In this document: piece after piece, positions 39,510-52,200 of the stretch
Numbering within the stretch: position 1 is the first letter of the stretch
Layout of the letters: every line of letters starts with the position of its first letter
Assembly (NCBI GenBank): GCA_033439765.1
Contig: JAULSN010000007.1
Span: 992,001 to 1,056,000, forward strand
Origin: Lasiosphaeria ovina
Lineage: Eukaryota > Ascomycota > Sordariomycetes > Sordariales > Lasiosphaeriaceae
Length of the DNA stretch: 64,000 nucleotides
Reading direction: 5' to 3'
The notes under the pieces: model-generated
Seen by the model: the letters and a program-made list of their open reading frames with translations, nothing else
What the model was told of the DNA's origin: nothing
Database searches by the model: none
Made by a program: the position numbers and the translations under genes

Positions 39510-40036
39510 TCAGCTGTCATCGCCCTGGGGTTGTGTTGCCCCGAGCAAGGGCGGCAACCCACTGGCCGACGAACAGTTAGGGAGATAGGGGTAAAGGGGG
39601 TGGGGGTAGCAACCGGAAGAACCATTAGAAAATAAACTGCTTACCTCGAGGTTAATGACCTGCGGTTGGCATTGTTCTTCGCACCGTCGGCGGCAACAGC
39701 AGGAGCAGCGGCGGCGGTGACGGCAGCAGCAAAAACATTATTTCCTGCAGCTGCGGCACGGCCACCGACCCCAGCTCCAGGTACTACCACACTCCGGGGA
39801 TTGAAGCTGCCCGTAACGAGCTCGGCCGCCACCACGCGATTGCGAATCTCGGCAGTCTTGGCGTCGATAGCCGGGAGCGAGCTTCTGGGGCGCCGAGGCG
39901 CGTCGACTAATCCGGCCAAAGGAGGGAGCGCGCTTTCGCTGTTTCGTCTCGAGCGGCCCTTCCACGACCAAAACGACGAAGAAGGGCGCTGTTGCTGCTG
40001 CGGCGACGCTGTCGGCGGAGAGCTACCGCCCGCCAT
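39510..40036 (-). CDS. Small unrecognised protein, two exons
   Basis: An ATG at 40036 opens MAGGSSPPTASPQQQQRPSS followed by a basic patch (SWKGRSRRNSES) and then DAKTAEIRNRVVAAELVTGS, the most protein-like, probably helical part. A 392-base first exon ends at 39645 in a good gtaagc donor; the acceptor at 39562-39563 starts a 52-base second exon ending SGLPPLLGATQPQGDDS and a stop at 39510-39512. Phases close to 147 residues. The middle is Ala-rich. I recognise no domain. The codon pattern, clean splice sites and sensible C-terminus argue for a real gene; the Ala/Ser/Gln low complexity argues for caution. It lies head-to-tail with the F-box-like gene, its stop about 570 bp from that start. 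Confidence 0.55.
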
Positions 40037-43000
40037 GATAACGAGGGTTCTGGGGGGTCTGGTATCGTCGCCGTTTCATGAGGTCGCAGCGGGTCGGTCG
40101 CTACGGGGGGCCTTTCGGGCTCAGGTGTCGCAAGCCTGTGCTGATGCTGATGGTGTTGTTGTTTTCTGAGTGGTCAATTTATCTTTTTTTCTCTTCCTCG
40201 TTCGTTGCTCCCCCTTTCCCGCGACAGAACCAACCACGTCGCCCCTTGCGTCTGCTTTATTGTGCCTTTTAGCCCTTAGGCCACTTCTGAGACGTTGACG
40301 CCACGCGATTGAGATCGTCCCAGGGATTTAATGTTTGCCGAACCCGAAAAAACCCCCAGCCTTTAGCTGTTCTCAGCCGCACACGCCGCCGTTTGTCGCG
40401 TGCGTGTCTAGGTTGTTAACAAAAAAGAACGGACGAATCGCCCTTTGCTGGTCGAATCTCGATACGTGCCAGGTTGGCATGGACGCAGGAATGTTTGTCT
40501 GTCTGCCTGTTGGGTGAGTGCTGCCTTTTTGAAGCTCTTCTTCGTCCTTTTTCTTGCAAAGGGCAATGCACCTCTTCGGATGGTGTCGCTCCTGCTTGGC
40601 CCAAACAGGTGATCTTCTGGTCGGCCGGTCAATCCGCGAGGATCATCAGGAGAACGGTACCCGAGCGAACGAGTGTGTGGTTGCACGGCCAGTGCTGCTT
40701 TTGCTGCCCGCTGTTGCTGTTTTTGTTGTCCTCTTCTGGTGTCCCGCGGCCCCGGAATGAGGTCAAGCAAGGTCAGAGCGCTGAGCTGGAGAGGCGATGA
40801 TGCTGTGGACAGCCCATTTGGGGGAGAGGGGGCCTTGCATGCAGAAAGGTTCGAGCCTCTCTCCGTCTCCTTCCTCCGGCAATGCAGCGCCGCGAGTTTA
40901 AAAGAGACGAGAAGGAACGGCCGGCGGGAGCGTTGCAACCTTAAACGAGTTTTGCATCCATTTCAAAAGTACGACGGGACCGCCTGGAACCTGCTTCGGT
41001 GGTTTATTCCATCCTTGCGCTATCCCGCAAGTGCTGGGCTGTATGGGCTTGCAACTTCCTTCCTCCGGCCACGCCATCATCACCTGCCCCAACTTATTAA
41101 TGGCTGGTCGTACATCCGACCTCCACAACCCGACCTCTCACATCCATCCACCCATCCCGTTTTTACAGCCTACGGGCCGGGAAAGCGAGACATGCGCTTC
41201 AGGTGGCCTCGCATGACCTGACAAAAATATGCAGATGCGCTGTAGTAGGGCATGTGCAGGACAGTCCGCTGCTGTAAGAACTAACCTGCTGTGCGCTCTT
41301 TAATTACCTTAGCTGCATCTGCATCTGCCACCATGACGAGCTCAATCTCGGCGCGCTGTGCCTCGATCCTCGTGAGAGGGTGGGCATGTTGTGTGTCTTG
41401 TCCTCCCCCTCCAAGGACTCGGCAGAAGGCATGATGCTGCCTTGAATCTCATGGAAAGCGAGTGACGAGGGCAAAAAATTGCGGGGTAGGTAAAGTCGTG
41501 CATATTGAATTGAGTCGGAGAAAACCTGGATACGGCAGCTAGCTGTCCTTCTCCAGCACATCGTGTGCGTGCGCGTGCGCGTGCGCGTGTGCGTGTGCAT
41601 GTAGCCAATCCCCCAATTCAGCTCAGCTGTTCCTGGCCCCCTCTCCACATCCCTCCAGCTTTCAGAACCACACACACGTCGTCTGCGGAGGGAAAAGGGG
41701 GGGGGAGGGGGTTAAGGCAAAATCCCTTTCGTATTCACCACCATCTGGCCCAAAACTAATGTGTTCCCGCATCATGCACAGGTGCTAGTGTGCTGTATGT
41801 TTTCTCGCCACCTTGTTCAAACTAAAAGACACCAGCTAAGGAAACCAACTCCACCGGCTCTTCTTCTGGCGGCCAAAATCTTGGGGTACGGAGTAGTGAA
41901 CCTGTTCTGGAAAGGAGAAAGTTGAGATATTTTCGTCCCATGCAATATTACATGGTATTAAATAGGGTTTCCATGTCTCTTTCCCAACGACGGACCTGAG
42001 ATGAAATGCCTCTTTAAATAGCTTCCAGCCTTCCTCGCATTCACCGACAAGCTGAAGGACAGACAGACAGCCGGCTCAGCTTCAAGTGCTTCCCAGACCA
42101 TTGCGTCACGATTATTGTTTGTCGTCAGGGTGGTGGTGATTGGGCCCAGAGGATGCGAGGCTCGACGAATCATCCGGCGGCGGGCAACGTAAAGGTAGGC
42201 AGGCAAACGCGAAGCCTCAACTGGCTGAGAGCGCGCGATTTGGGCATCTGCGATTGGATTGGATCACCGGGGCCCTGACTTTTCCTCGGACCTGCATTAA
42301 ATTCGGCAGCCCTCTCTCTTACTCACCGAACTCTGCTTCGGTAGCTTGCTTGCTTTTCCTGCAAGGCTCGCGCGAGTTTTGTTTGCTTTGCTGGGAAAAC
42401 TCTTGAGAGGGAGATTGGGGGGCATTGGTAGGAACAGCCGGCCAAGCAAGCCAGTTGACCATACCACATGTATATTTGTGGCACGCCTCCCTTTCTCACT
42501 ACGACACTCGCGTTTGGGGCGTCCTCCTTGGCCTGTCTTGCGGTGATTGCGCCTCACCAATACATTGGGCGCTCCTCTGCTCTACCCAGAGCTACCTGTT
42601 TGCTATGCGTTCGGGACAGGTTTCGTCGTTCCATCGTCTTGGCTTGAGACACTTTGGTCTTCTTCGCACTCGCCCTGAAATTGCCTTCGCGCTGCGCTGA
42701 GGCAAAGCTGCTTGTATCCTGTCCATCCACAAATGCGTTTGTACAGCATACTTCTACATTTAGCAGCATTCATAAACTGCGAGTCCAATCGACCCTGCTG
42801 AGCAACCACCTCTAGATGTTGGAGTGTGCAGACCCCTAACAACTTTGACAGCGATCGCCGCTAGTCCGTTACTAAGAACTGCAGAGCCATACGTGGAGAT
42901 AGTTGCTGAGCTAGCTGTCCGAGGTCTCAGAAGGCCTAGACTTCGTGGTGGGCTAACCAACGGGAATATGCAAGAGACACTAAGTACTAGCTAGCCCACC

Positions 43001-43109
43001 CGTCTTGAGCCACCCACATCAGCGGCGTCGTGCTGCAGGTTTTCGTCCGAGGTGGCTGGCCTCAAGGGGTATACACGTTTGGGTTCGAAAACGTTGCCAG
43101 GGTTTCAAG
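40037..43109. other. Intergenic region (3.1 kb)
   Basis: No gene is supported. Open frames are short and overlap on both strands. It includes the promoter of the small gene at 40036, a purine-pyrimidine alternating tract at 41562-41600, and the 3' flank of the SNF2 gene. Confidence 0.5.
41562..41600. repeat. Alternating purine-pyrimidine (GT/GC) tract
   Basis: About 39 bases alternate strictly between C/T and G/A, mostly GTGC and GCGC words. Such tracts can adopt Z-DNA under negative supercoiling. Confidence 0.85.
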
Positions 43110-46100
43110 TCAATCAGCACCCCCAGTGTCGTCGGCGAAGCCCGCGAAACGAACCCGCGCCTTCTTTTTGGGAGGAGGAACATCATTCGACCCTGGAGTA
43201 GTGTTCGTCACAGTCGCCGTTTCGACCGCCGGCGGCGGCCTCTTCCGCGCTGTGCCGGTGCCGTTGACCATGCCGTCTCCCTCTTTGAGCACGACACCGC
43301 CATCTGTGGTGACCAGGTCTTGGTCGGGATGGCTCTCACGACCAAACCCACGACCGAAAATGAACTGAGGCGTGTCTAGCGTGGCCATCTGTTCCGGGTC
43401 GCTGACATTCTCCCCTCCAGGAAGGGGTAGAATCTTTGCGTTCAGGATCCATTCGTAGATGGGGCGGTCATCAAGTATCGACCGGCATTTCCACTGCTCT
43501 GCCTGTGTCATTTCTCCGCGCCTCTTCACAATGACCTCCTCCAGGCTGCCCCGGAGTACTAGCGTCTCCACCGTGACCGGCTTGTTCTGACCGATGCGTC
43601 TTGCTCGACCGATTGCCTGTGCCTCGACTTGAGGATTCAAGACAGGGTTGATGAAGTAGATACGTGATGCGGTTCGCATGTCGATGCCGAAAGCCGCCTG
43701 CGTAATATCCATGAGCATTACCCTATACTCTCGTTAGTAAATCGCCGGTGATGCCGACGTTGGATTTGAGACAGGGTGATGATAGATGGGTAGAGTCCCC
43801 CGACTTAGACACAGAATAGAGACCGGAAGAAAGACTTACCGAAATATAGGGTTAGAATTGAATGTTGCCACGTATTGAGTGCGTCGCTCGGGCTTTATGC
43901 CCTTGGCGTAGATGAGGTGGTGAATTTGAAGCTGTGGTTTTGGCGGGTTGTTAGCTCGGCTACAGACGTGCAGAGGGAAAGAGGAGAGAACAAACAATTT
44001 CCAAAATTCCAGCCAAGTAGTAGGCCGTATTATCGTTTTCGTAAAATATGATTATCTGTTCGCTGTCTTTGTACTTGATAATCTGACCGATCAAGTAAGA
44101 GAGCTTTGCCGACGCAGTTGAGACCATTTGAGTCTTGGCGAGAGGTTCGGCAAGATCGCCCCCGGTGCCCTCAGCTGGCTGGGAAATCTGTTCCACCAGG
44201 CTAGGCGTACGTAGAATGGCAGCTCGACGCTTTTCGGGACTATTATGGTCCTGCCCCAGTTGAGTGTTGCCGGCGAGAGTCTTGGGCTGAGAGCTCTGCG
44301 TGGTTGGGTTGGCAGCAGAGTCCTGAGCCTCGATCCCCCGAGTCCGTTCCTCTTGCCCCCGGACTGCAAAGCGCCCCGTCTCAAACATGACTTGAAGCGA
44401 TGTCGGCGAATCAGCTAGCGGGTGTAGGAACTTCTGCAGAGCGAGGGCCATTCTCGAATCCGTCAGCACGAGGTCCCCCTCTTTATTGTCTAGAGACCAG
44501 CTTTGGCCAGCTCCCCACGGGAAGTTCTCGAGGTGTATCGGGACCTCGCGGAACAAGTTGGCCGAGCCTTTGATGGTGTTTTGGGCCGCAGTGCGGCCAA
44601 ACTTGATCGCCTCGCGCAGCAGATGGTTATCCTCGGCGCTGATGGCAACCTTGCCGGCGTCCAAGAATCCCGACGCTGTTTCTACGGCGTTGAGTATTCC
44701 TGCGGGAGAGAAGAAAGATCCCCCAAAGAAGCTTGATTGCCTCAAGTTGGAGACGAGTTCAAGGACGGCTTTCCTCTGGCTGGGATGAAAGAAGTAGTCC
44801 TGGTCAGACCTCTGTGACTGTACAGCGTTGAAAATGATGATCGCGGAGAAAAGGTTGAGAACCAGGATGTCCTGGAAGCAGCCGTCGAGGTAAACAAACT
44901 TCTCCTCAACGACGGGCAAGAGATCAGATATCTCAGAGAGGCGATTCCGTACTACCAGCGATTCGAGAATTGCCTTGAGAGTTTCCCGATCTCCCCGACT
45001 CGCTTGGCTTGGCTGTTTAATGTACTGAGACCACACAACAGGCGGCTCCATGGTGGCGTCGTCTGATACTACAGGTGCCCAGGGTCGCATCCTCAGGTAA
45101 AATGTAGCGATCGAACCAATACGCCTCAAGTCATCCTTTTCAAGCTCGGCAGAAGGCTGGTGGTGAAGGATGACGAGCGGCCCGTCCTCGATAGGGCTTG
45201 GGACGTCATCAACGCCAAAGAGACCCTTGGACGGTGTACCAGTCACTATCCAACGAGCCGTAATCTCGAGAGAGTCAAGCAGGAGATGAAGGTTGCTCTT
45301 GTTGCCCGATGTCGACTTGCCGAGCCTGTGTCCTTCATCGACAATGCAACGCTTGAAGCGGATCCTGCCTAATTGGTTTTTTAGACCATGAGGTCTGGAT
45401 GTGCCGTAGGAACTGCCAATGGGCAGCTCTCGACATAGTTCCGCAAGGCGGTTCGACGAGAAGAGCACGACGTCGCAATCGAGCAGCTGCTCAATGGTAG
45501 CGGGTTCTTCTTCGAACCCGCCGGCGAAAACAAGGAATTTTAGGCCAGAAGTGTGTTTTGCTATTTCCTGCTCCCATTGCCGCACTAGATTGTAAGGAAC
45601 CACGACCAACGAGACATTGCTGAGAAATATCTTCTTCGCGCGAACAATTTTGTCCGCTGGCTGGGTGCGAGTGTTACGGGTGGCGCGACGTGGTTCCGGA
45701 AGTGGTAGATGATAGAACGCGCGATTCCGAAGGATGACTTGGATGCATCGCGTGTACTCGAAGTCCTGCCCCGATGGCTGGAGCACCGGCTTCCATGGCA
45801 CCGAATTGCGAGTGATGCAAGCGGCTGCCATGTCGGCGAGGCTGCCGACCCTAGGCCGGGATTTTGGGCCTGTTTGGCGAAGCATCTCGGGTGCCCTGGT
45901 GGGGATATGTTTGGTTGCGAGGATGAGGGCAAGGCAGATTACTGTCTTGCCGGAGCCCATCTGTTCGGCAAGAATCCCGCCACACGGCCCATCATAGTAT
46001 CTGGGCTCGCGCAAGACAACGCCAGCAACTGCATCGTAATACCAAGGTTCCCCATTCTGATCGACAACATTCAAGAGACGGGGATCGAGCACTCGGCCAG

Positions 46101-46851
46101 GCTGGGACTCTCGTTGGAGCATCAAAGCTGCTGATCGGCGCTGGTAAGGATATAGGGTGCTGTTGAGCCCAGAAATGTCACTGTCCAGCAACCTGTGCAT
46201 AGCATCGCGAACGTCAGGATCCTCGACCGTCTCGGGTCTTGGGTCTGGGGAGGGCAAGTTGTTGAACATCCGAAGAAGAGATTCGGATGGTTCTGAATCC
46301 GAATTATCTTGGGTATCGGCATCGCCGGCCTCTCCGAAGATGGGCGGGGCCGAAGTGCGAGTCCCGGCTCCGGGGTCACCGTGCCATGTGCTGGGGGAAT
46401 AATCCAGCTGCTCCATAAGGCGGGATCTTGCTTTCCGGAGGGCAGGATTTGACCGGGGGACTAGGCGATTGTCTACATCATCGGGAAGGACGTAGACGCG
46501 GATGATGGCTTGGGCACCGTTTTGGCTGATGCCGAAGCTCAACTCTATCCAGTAGTTGAACAGTAGGCCCTTGAGCGGTGCTAGCAGTTTCGACGATAGA
46601 AGAAGGCTCTGTATCTCGGGCGCAAGCACCTTCTTGCCCTGCAAACCATCCGAGGCACCGTCGCCGGCATCCTTTTCTTGGCCATTGGAGCCCGGTTCGG
46701 GGGCGGCGCAGAAGTGGTGCCATTGCTTGAGCTCGGGAAGGGACTCGCAGTTCCAAATTTGGGGTGCGACTGCGACATTGCCATTGCTCGCCGCCCGGTC
46801 TACAACGAGGCATCCTGCGGCAATATACCTCGGGCGTTCTGCAAGTGCCAT
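43110..46851 (-). CDS. SNF2-family helicase-like ATPase
   Basis: A nuclear DNA translocase of the SNF2 superfamily, about 1186 residues, with exons 46851-43996, 43931-43840 and 43722-43110 and closed phases. Residues 1-270 are unique. The ATPase core starts with LYPYQRRSAALMLQRES, motif I GGILAEQMGSGKT (the usual DEMGLGKT is altered to AEQMGSGKT), LVVVPYNLVRQWEQEI, and motif II as DEGH in CIVDEGHRLGKS. A long spacer separates the two RecA lobes. The second lobe has QIIIFYENDNTAYYLAGILE, NPIFRVMLMDITQAAFGIDM and motif VI AIGRARRIGQNKPVTVETLV. No RING finger or bromodomain is seen. Related proteins act in chromatin remodelling or DNA repair; this one resembles fungal Rad5/Rad16-like or orphan SNF2 proteins, so the role is open. 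It is divergent from the SET gene. Confidence 0.88.
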
Positions 46852-47932
46852 GGCGTCGTCAATGGTCGGGGCCGGCAATTCACACTGTCATTGCTAAGAT
46901 CGATGCTGTTCGGCGACTCGTCTCGTCTCGTCTCGTCTCGCTCGTCTAAATTCCGGGGTGGCGGGGTGCTGCCTGGCCGTGAAGCCAGCTTGAGGCTGAA
47001 ATGCCAAGGCATCCATGCGCTAAGGAATGCAGGGGTCAAACAGCTCCCGCCCGCTTCCATCCAACGGCACTGTCTAATCCAGCTGCAAACTCTGGTCCCC
47101 GCATGTTTTGTCACCTTAAACTCCTCGGAGTTTCTTGCTCGAACTTCGTGGGGTTTTATAAATCTGTTGCCGTAAATAAGTAGGACGGGGAATTTAAAAG
47201 ATCTCCTATTTTGCAAAGTTTTGCCTTGCTATTTTGTCGTCGTGGGAAATCATCATCTAGCAGTTCGCAGTATCAGAAGCACGTATCAGACTGACATGGA
47301 AACTTTCAGGGACCCTTGGGACCGTGGCTGCCCCCCGTCCTTACGTATCCGTACTAAGGAGAGTATTACACGGAACTTACTTTACGTACTGTATGTATGT
47401 ATTCGACTTATGCTTGTCGTCCTTCCATGACAACGGAAATACCCGACGTACTCCCTCTCCAGACACTTCAATTGCCCCTGTAGGTTCTGCCAACCCTATC
47501 TGGTCAGGTATTCAAGAACTTTTTTCGACGGGAGCTGGTGGATCTGTGCATCTCTTTGCGAGCTGTCATCAGGCAACTTAAGGTTTTCTGTTGCATTTAC
47601 GCTCCTTCGCAGTTGCCTTTTCTGGTGCACTGTTCTGTCGACAGTCCGGCCGCGCCTTTGTAATTCGATGTTTTCTCTAAGTACCTAGGTATGCATGTCT
47701 TCGCCGTTTTTGAGTTTGCTTTTTCGGAATCACTGCCAGGCTGTGTCCTCGATGCCAAGTACTGGTAGTTTTTGGTATGCATCTTCTTCATCAATCTCAA
47801 ATACCTACCTACGACTCTAGCCCACTTGCAAACCTTTGACTTGGGTTATTTCCTCTTTTCTTCTTTCCTTTCTTCTACTTGAAAATAAGCAGACTAAGCT
47901 CGGGAAAGAGTAACTGGCCGTTCATCGATGGA
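46852..47932. promoter_or_regulatory. Divergent promoter of the SNF2 and SET genes
   Basis: About 1.1 kb between two start codons pointing away from each other. It contains the TCTCG repeat at 46916-46940 near the SNF2 start and a T/C-rich stretch at 47840-47880 just before the SET leader. No gene is supported inside. Confidence 0.55.
46916..46940. repeat. (TCTCG)n pentanucleotide repeat
   Basis: About five tandem units lie 65-90 bp upstream of the SNF2 start codon and read CGAGA on the sense strand, probably within its leader. Confidence 0.85.
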
Positions 47933-49225
47933 ATGGAGACCAACGGCGTTGACAAGACTGAGGCCCCTGATGTGGAAAGTTTCACCGACATAGAAGGAGA
48001 CATCGACTTGAACAACATCTTGGAAAAAATTCCCGACAGCGAAAGAGAGGGCATCTTCGAAGATTACAAGTATAGCGAGCGAGGCTGGGAGTTTTCCCAT
48101 ACACTTGTTGACGATTGCTGTATCGTTTCAAACCCTCTATTTGCAAGGGGGACGGGAATCGTGCTCGTCACAGATCCGAGATCGATCAAGCGAGCCACGG
48201 GAGGTCCAGTGCCATATGGCTGGGCTGGCATAACTTTTAACCTCAGCATGGAAGTTCGCCATATCCAGGACAAAGGCTGCGGCATGGTTGCAAAGCGTCA
48301 TTTCCTCCCGGGCGAGACTCTTCTTCTCGCTAACCCTTTCTTCCTGGTCGACGAGCGGGTCCTCGGGATTACTCCCGTCGACGTCCGGAATGAGATCATC
48401 AAGCTCGCCCTCTCGAAGCTCCCTTTACGAACTCGGGCAACTCTCGATAAGAATGTGGCAAAAAGAGCAGCCGAAGCTGGCGGTAGCCGCGAAGTCGATC
48501 TTATATTGACAAATGCATATTGCATTCCGGCGACAAGTGGGACTCCGTGCTACTTTGCTCTGTACCCATTCTCGTCGTTCTTCAACCACGACTGTCGACC
48601 CAAGTGAGTACAGTACATGCCCCTTTATCAGTGGTGCCTGGCACTCTTCAATGCAGCTGCTTAACCAGCAATTTGTAGTGTAACCTATTACATTGATAAA
48701 AGCTGGGCCTTCAATGCGTCGACAAATCGCGACATTGGCATCGGTGAGGAGCTTTGCGTTTCATACGTGAGCCTGTGGGAGCCAAGCTGGATTCGTCGGG
48801 CAACCATTCGATCATGGGGGTTCCGCTGCCAGTGCAAGCTTTGCGACCTCCCCAAAGAACTGGAAAGGAGATCAGATAACCGACTGGCCAAGATTCGCGA
48901 GCTTTGGTATCGACTCGAGTCTTGGAAGGATGTTATCGACGGGGACGACAAAACTGTCGACTACTTCATATCGCTATGCACAAGGGAGGGACTGACAGAG
49001 GTGTACGCCAGATGGGTTCTTCGCTTGGCAAACAAAGCCTATCACCTTCTCGCTCTCAAGGCTGCCGGTGGTACACAGGGCAGCACGGCTGCTGTTGAAG
49101 GAGGGCAGACTCAGTCAAGCACAGGAGCAGGTGCGAACCCGCAGAGCACTGTCGTTCTTCAGTTGCAGGCCAAGAAGAAAACCGCAAGGATATCTAATGG
49201 AAAACATTGTAAGGGTTACTCCTAG
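47933..49225 (+). CDS. SET-domain protein (SMYD/SET5-like)
   Basis: Two exons, 47933-48603 and 48679-49225, give about 405 residues. The start is the first in-frame ATG (METNGVDKTEAPDVESF); an upstream in-frame non-ATG codon was not used. The SET domain spans roughly residues 105-300: the N-terminal part VRHIQDKGCGMVAKRHFLPG, the core FSSFFNHDCRPN completed exactly across the intron, VTYYIDKSWAFNASTNRDI, GEELCVSYV, and a post-SET Cys cluster GFRCQCKLC. The order fits SMYD/SET5-type lysine methyltransferases, which modify histones or other proteins. All key motifs are present, so it is likely active. The C-terminus after about 340 is low-complexity (Gly/Ser/Gln/Thr) and then basic; another intron there is possible, so the end is less certain. 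Confidence 0.87.
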
Positions 49226-52200
49226 CTGCTATCGGACACTCCGGGTCAAGCTTCGATAACTTCAGGTTGTGATGCCCCCAATCTCTTGACATGTGTCAGT
49301 CTCTTGAAGTTTAAAATAGAGGTTATGGGTAGGCTTTCTCGGTAGATCACAGTTAACACAGCGTATGCTAGTTTCTATCCAGAAGTCCGGGTTGATGTGT
49401 CCTTGTTAAGTATCTAATGTGCTTTCCGAAACACTTACATTTAGGTTGTGTACCTGATCAATTCCTTATATATATCGTGGGAACCGCTTTCTGGATGCTC
49501 AGAGAGCAGCACTGCTCCGAAGATAGAGCCATTGGCACACCCTGGGAAGGGAGATACATGGCCATGGTGTTGGGTACCCAGGTAGAATTTTGGGGCCGTC
49601 CCTGTTGAGAAACCCAGCCTAGCATCCATGCAAGACGAGGTGACGAGCAGGTGCATCGCAGCAGTGATCGTAAAACATATCATGCAAGCCACCTACCTAA
49701 GGTACCTTAGGCAGGCACCCTTTCACCGTTCCAGGCCTACCGGTAGAGTGGGGAATACAGGTGCTCCTTCCGGAAAGGGAACCCGAGAGCGTCGGTCAAA
49801 TCGCCTTGAGAAGCTGCGGAAACTGGCGATATCCGTACCTCCTATCAGCAGCATCGTGCGGATAGCACGACAGCTTCTCAAGACCTATAGGTGAACTTGG
49901 GACGAGAGGTCAGGTGTCTGGCTTTGGGTAGCATTGATAATGCACGGCCCAGGCGCAAAAGGTTTCCTAGAGGGGGCCGATCGGCCTGAAGCAATTGTTG
50001 GAGAAGGTACGAAGGAAGTAGCAGCAACTTGAAATGTACAGTACTGTGCCTTGTAAGTTACGGTCTAGGTATCCGTAGTTCTAGTGCGGGATGCGTGATG
50101 ATGGCTGCGGTTGCTCGGGTTGCAACGGCGGAAGGAGCGCCGCCCCACAAGATGGGGAGAGTGTCATGCGCGGGCGGCTTCGGAATATCCAATGGGCCCC
50201 AAATCTTTTCTCGCGACCTCCTGCGTTGAAGCACGACCCTCACCTCCCACACCACCTTTCTGGAGCGGGCAGTCTTTTTGCCTCATTTTAGTCAAGGTGG
50301 TCCCCGACGCCCTCTTCGACGAAGGATGCAGTCCTGCAGCCATAATCGGGTTTGGTTTAGCACCAAAGAGCAGCTACACGCAGGAACCCTCAGCGTCCAC
50401 AGCGTCTCGTCTTCAATTGGCCAGCGCTTGAATTGTGCTGGTTTCACCGTTTCAAGCTCCCTTCCACCCCCTAGCAGCCGACGGACGACCTCCCCGCGCT
50501 CCCACCCCTCCCTGAAGCCGGCATGGTACTTTTCAGCACGCGCAGGGTGACGAGAAGTGATGGCTTTGTTTGCCCAAGGGCCGGCGAACGAGCGAGCGAG
50601 CAGGCTTTCCGTCTTGCCGGCGAGCGAGAGACGGCGATCCGGGTCTGTGGGGCGACACCTCCCAGGAATGGTGGTTTGGGAACTCCGCGAACCGGGTTCT
50701 TTGGAAAAATAGCGCACACAATTCGTTCTCGATCCTCGCCGTTGACACGGCTTGCATCCCAAGGACCGCAAGAACCACACCTCTTTCCCCAAAACGCACG
50801 TGGGCGTGCTTCCGGCCACCCGGCTCACCACTCCTCGTCGGCCAGGCGTGTCGTTGCTGCCCCCAAATCTCAGCGTATCGGGTCTACTTTGCTCGGAGTT
50901 ATTGGCTGAAGCTATCCAAGCTCTGGCCTCAGTGTTTATCAACCCCTCCTTGCCTGGGCCCCCCTTCCGTATTCAACACCCTCCTCGTGGACCCTGTCGG
51001 TCTAGTCTTCGTGTGGTACACTATAGTGCTGGGAGCTTCGATATCCCAAAGCGACAAGTCAGAAAGGGCTTGGAGCCTGTGCTTGACCGGGGGTCCGTGG
51101 TTCACACCTGCCCTCTTCCTAAAGGTCGCAAGCGCGTCTTCCGCTGGTAAACAGAGCAGCACCAGCTTGGTAGGGGATGGATCAACGAAATAATGGTCGA
51201 TTAATCCGGTGGAATCATGGATCTTCGTCGCCGTTTATTCCCTTTCATGTTCGGCATCTATGACTGCGCGTCTTATCCTTTTGGGCATCCAAACTCTCGA
51301 GTTTGGTCTGCTCGTTGCAGCGAGTGTTTATGTGCCAGGGCTCGGAAATTGCACTACGAGGACAAGTTATTAACCATCTATCTTTTTTGCGGCTTGCTTC
51401 CCTTCACCACCCAATTGGCGGCGTTCTCGTCCTCGGCGATGCTTTTGCCAACGGCTGCGAATAGAGATCGTCCATCCAGTGATGGGATGGGCTCACCTTG
51501 ATTCCCCGCACAGACTTTGCCCCAAAGCCCAGACTTCAGCGCAGGGATCTGGCACTGCTGCGCCTTTCCCGATCCGGACAGGAGTGCTTGGCTCAGTGAA
51601 CGTCGTGCTTTGCAAGTGTTTCCGGTTTCTTATGGCGAGGGCCTCGAGCGTCAGTGCCCATCAGCCGTGCGTCGTGTACTCTCGTCGGGTCGGGTGAAGC
51701 GAACCCGACCCATGGCGGCTTGCCCTGAGGAGACCGGACATGGTCGGGGGGTTCTTGCATTGAGAGCGCTGACAAGGGCGGAGCAGATCTGAGCACCAAG
51801 ACCTCATGAATCCATCCCAGCTTCATCTACAGCTTCAAGGGAACCAAAGAATCACCAGTACCGGTTTTGCAAATTAAACCCCCTCGCCGAACTGAGGGGT
51901 CTCTTTGCCTTTGGTCAAGCTCGCATGTTCCGGACTGCGGCAAGGCGGCAAGGCAGGCGCCAGACAGATTGGATACGCAGCGGCATCCCATCCGCCTGTG
52001 CGTCTGCCTGTCATCCGATTCATCCAGATCGAATTTGCGTCCCGTGTCCAAGAATACACCACGCACGGGAAACGGAAACCAAGCGTCTCTTCGCTAATCT
52101 AGAGCGCCGGCTTCCCAGCTTCCCTCACCCATTGGGCCATGTCAAGCTCGAGCCAGGTTTCCAGGGACCAGCTCGCTCCCTACTCCCTGCCACGGCCCTT

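Noticed and set aside
46852..46878. Upstream start of the SNF2 frame at 46878
   Set aside because: That codon is TTG; the first in-frame ATG is at 46851.
50292..51193. Long overlapping frames on both strands (216 and 207 codons)
   Set aside because: They overlap each other, have Arg/Ser/Pro-rich random composition and no motif or splice pattern.
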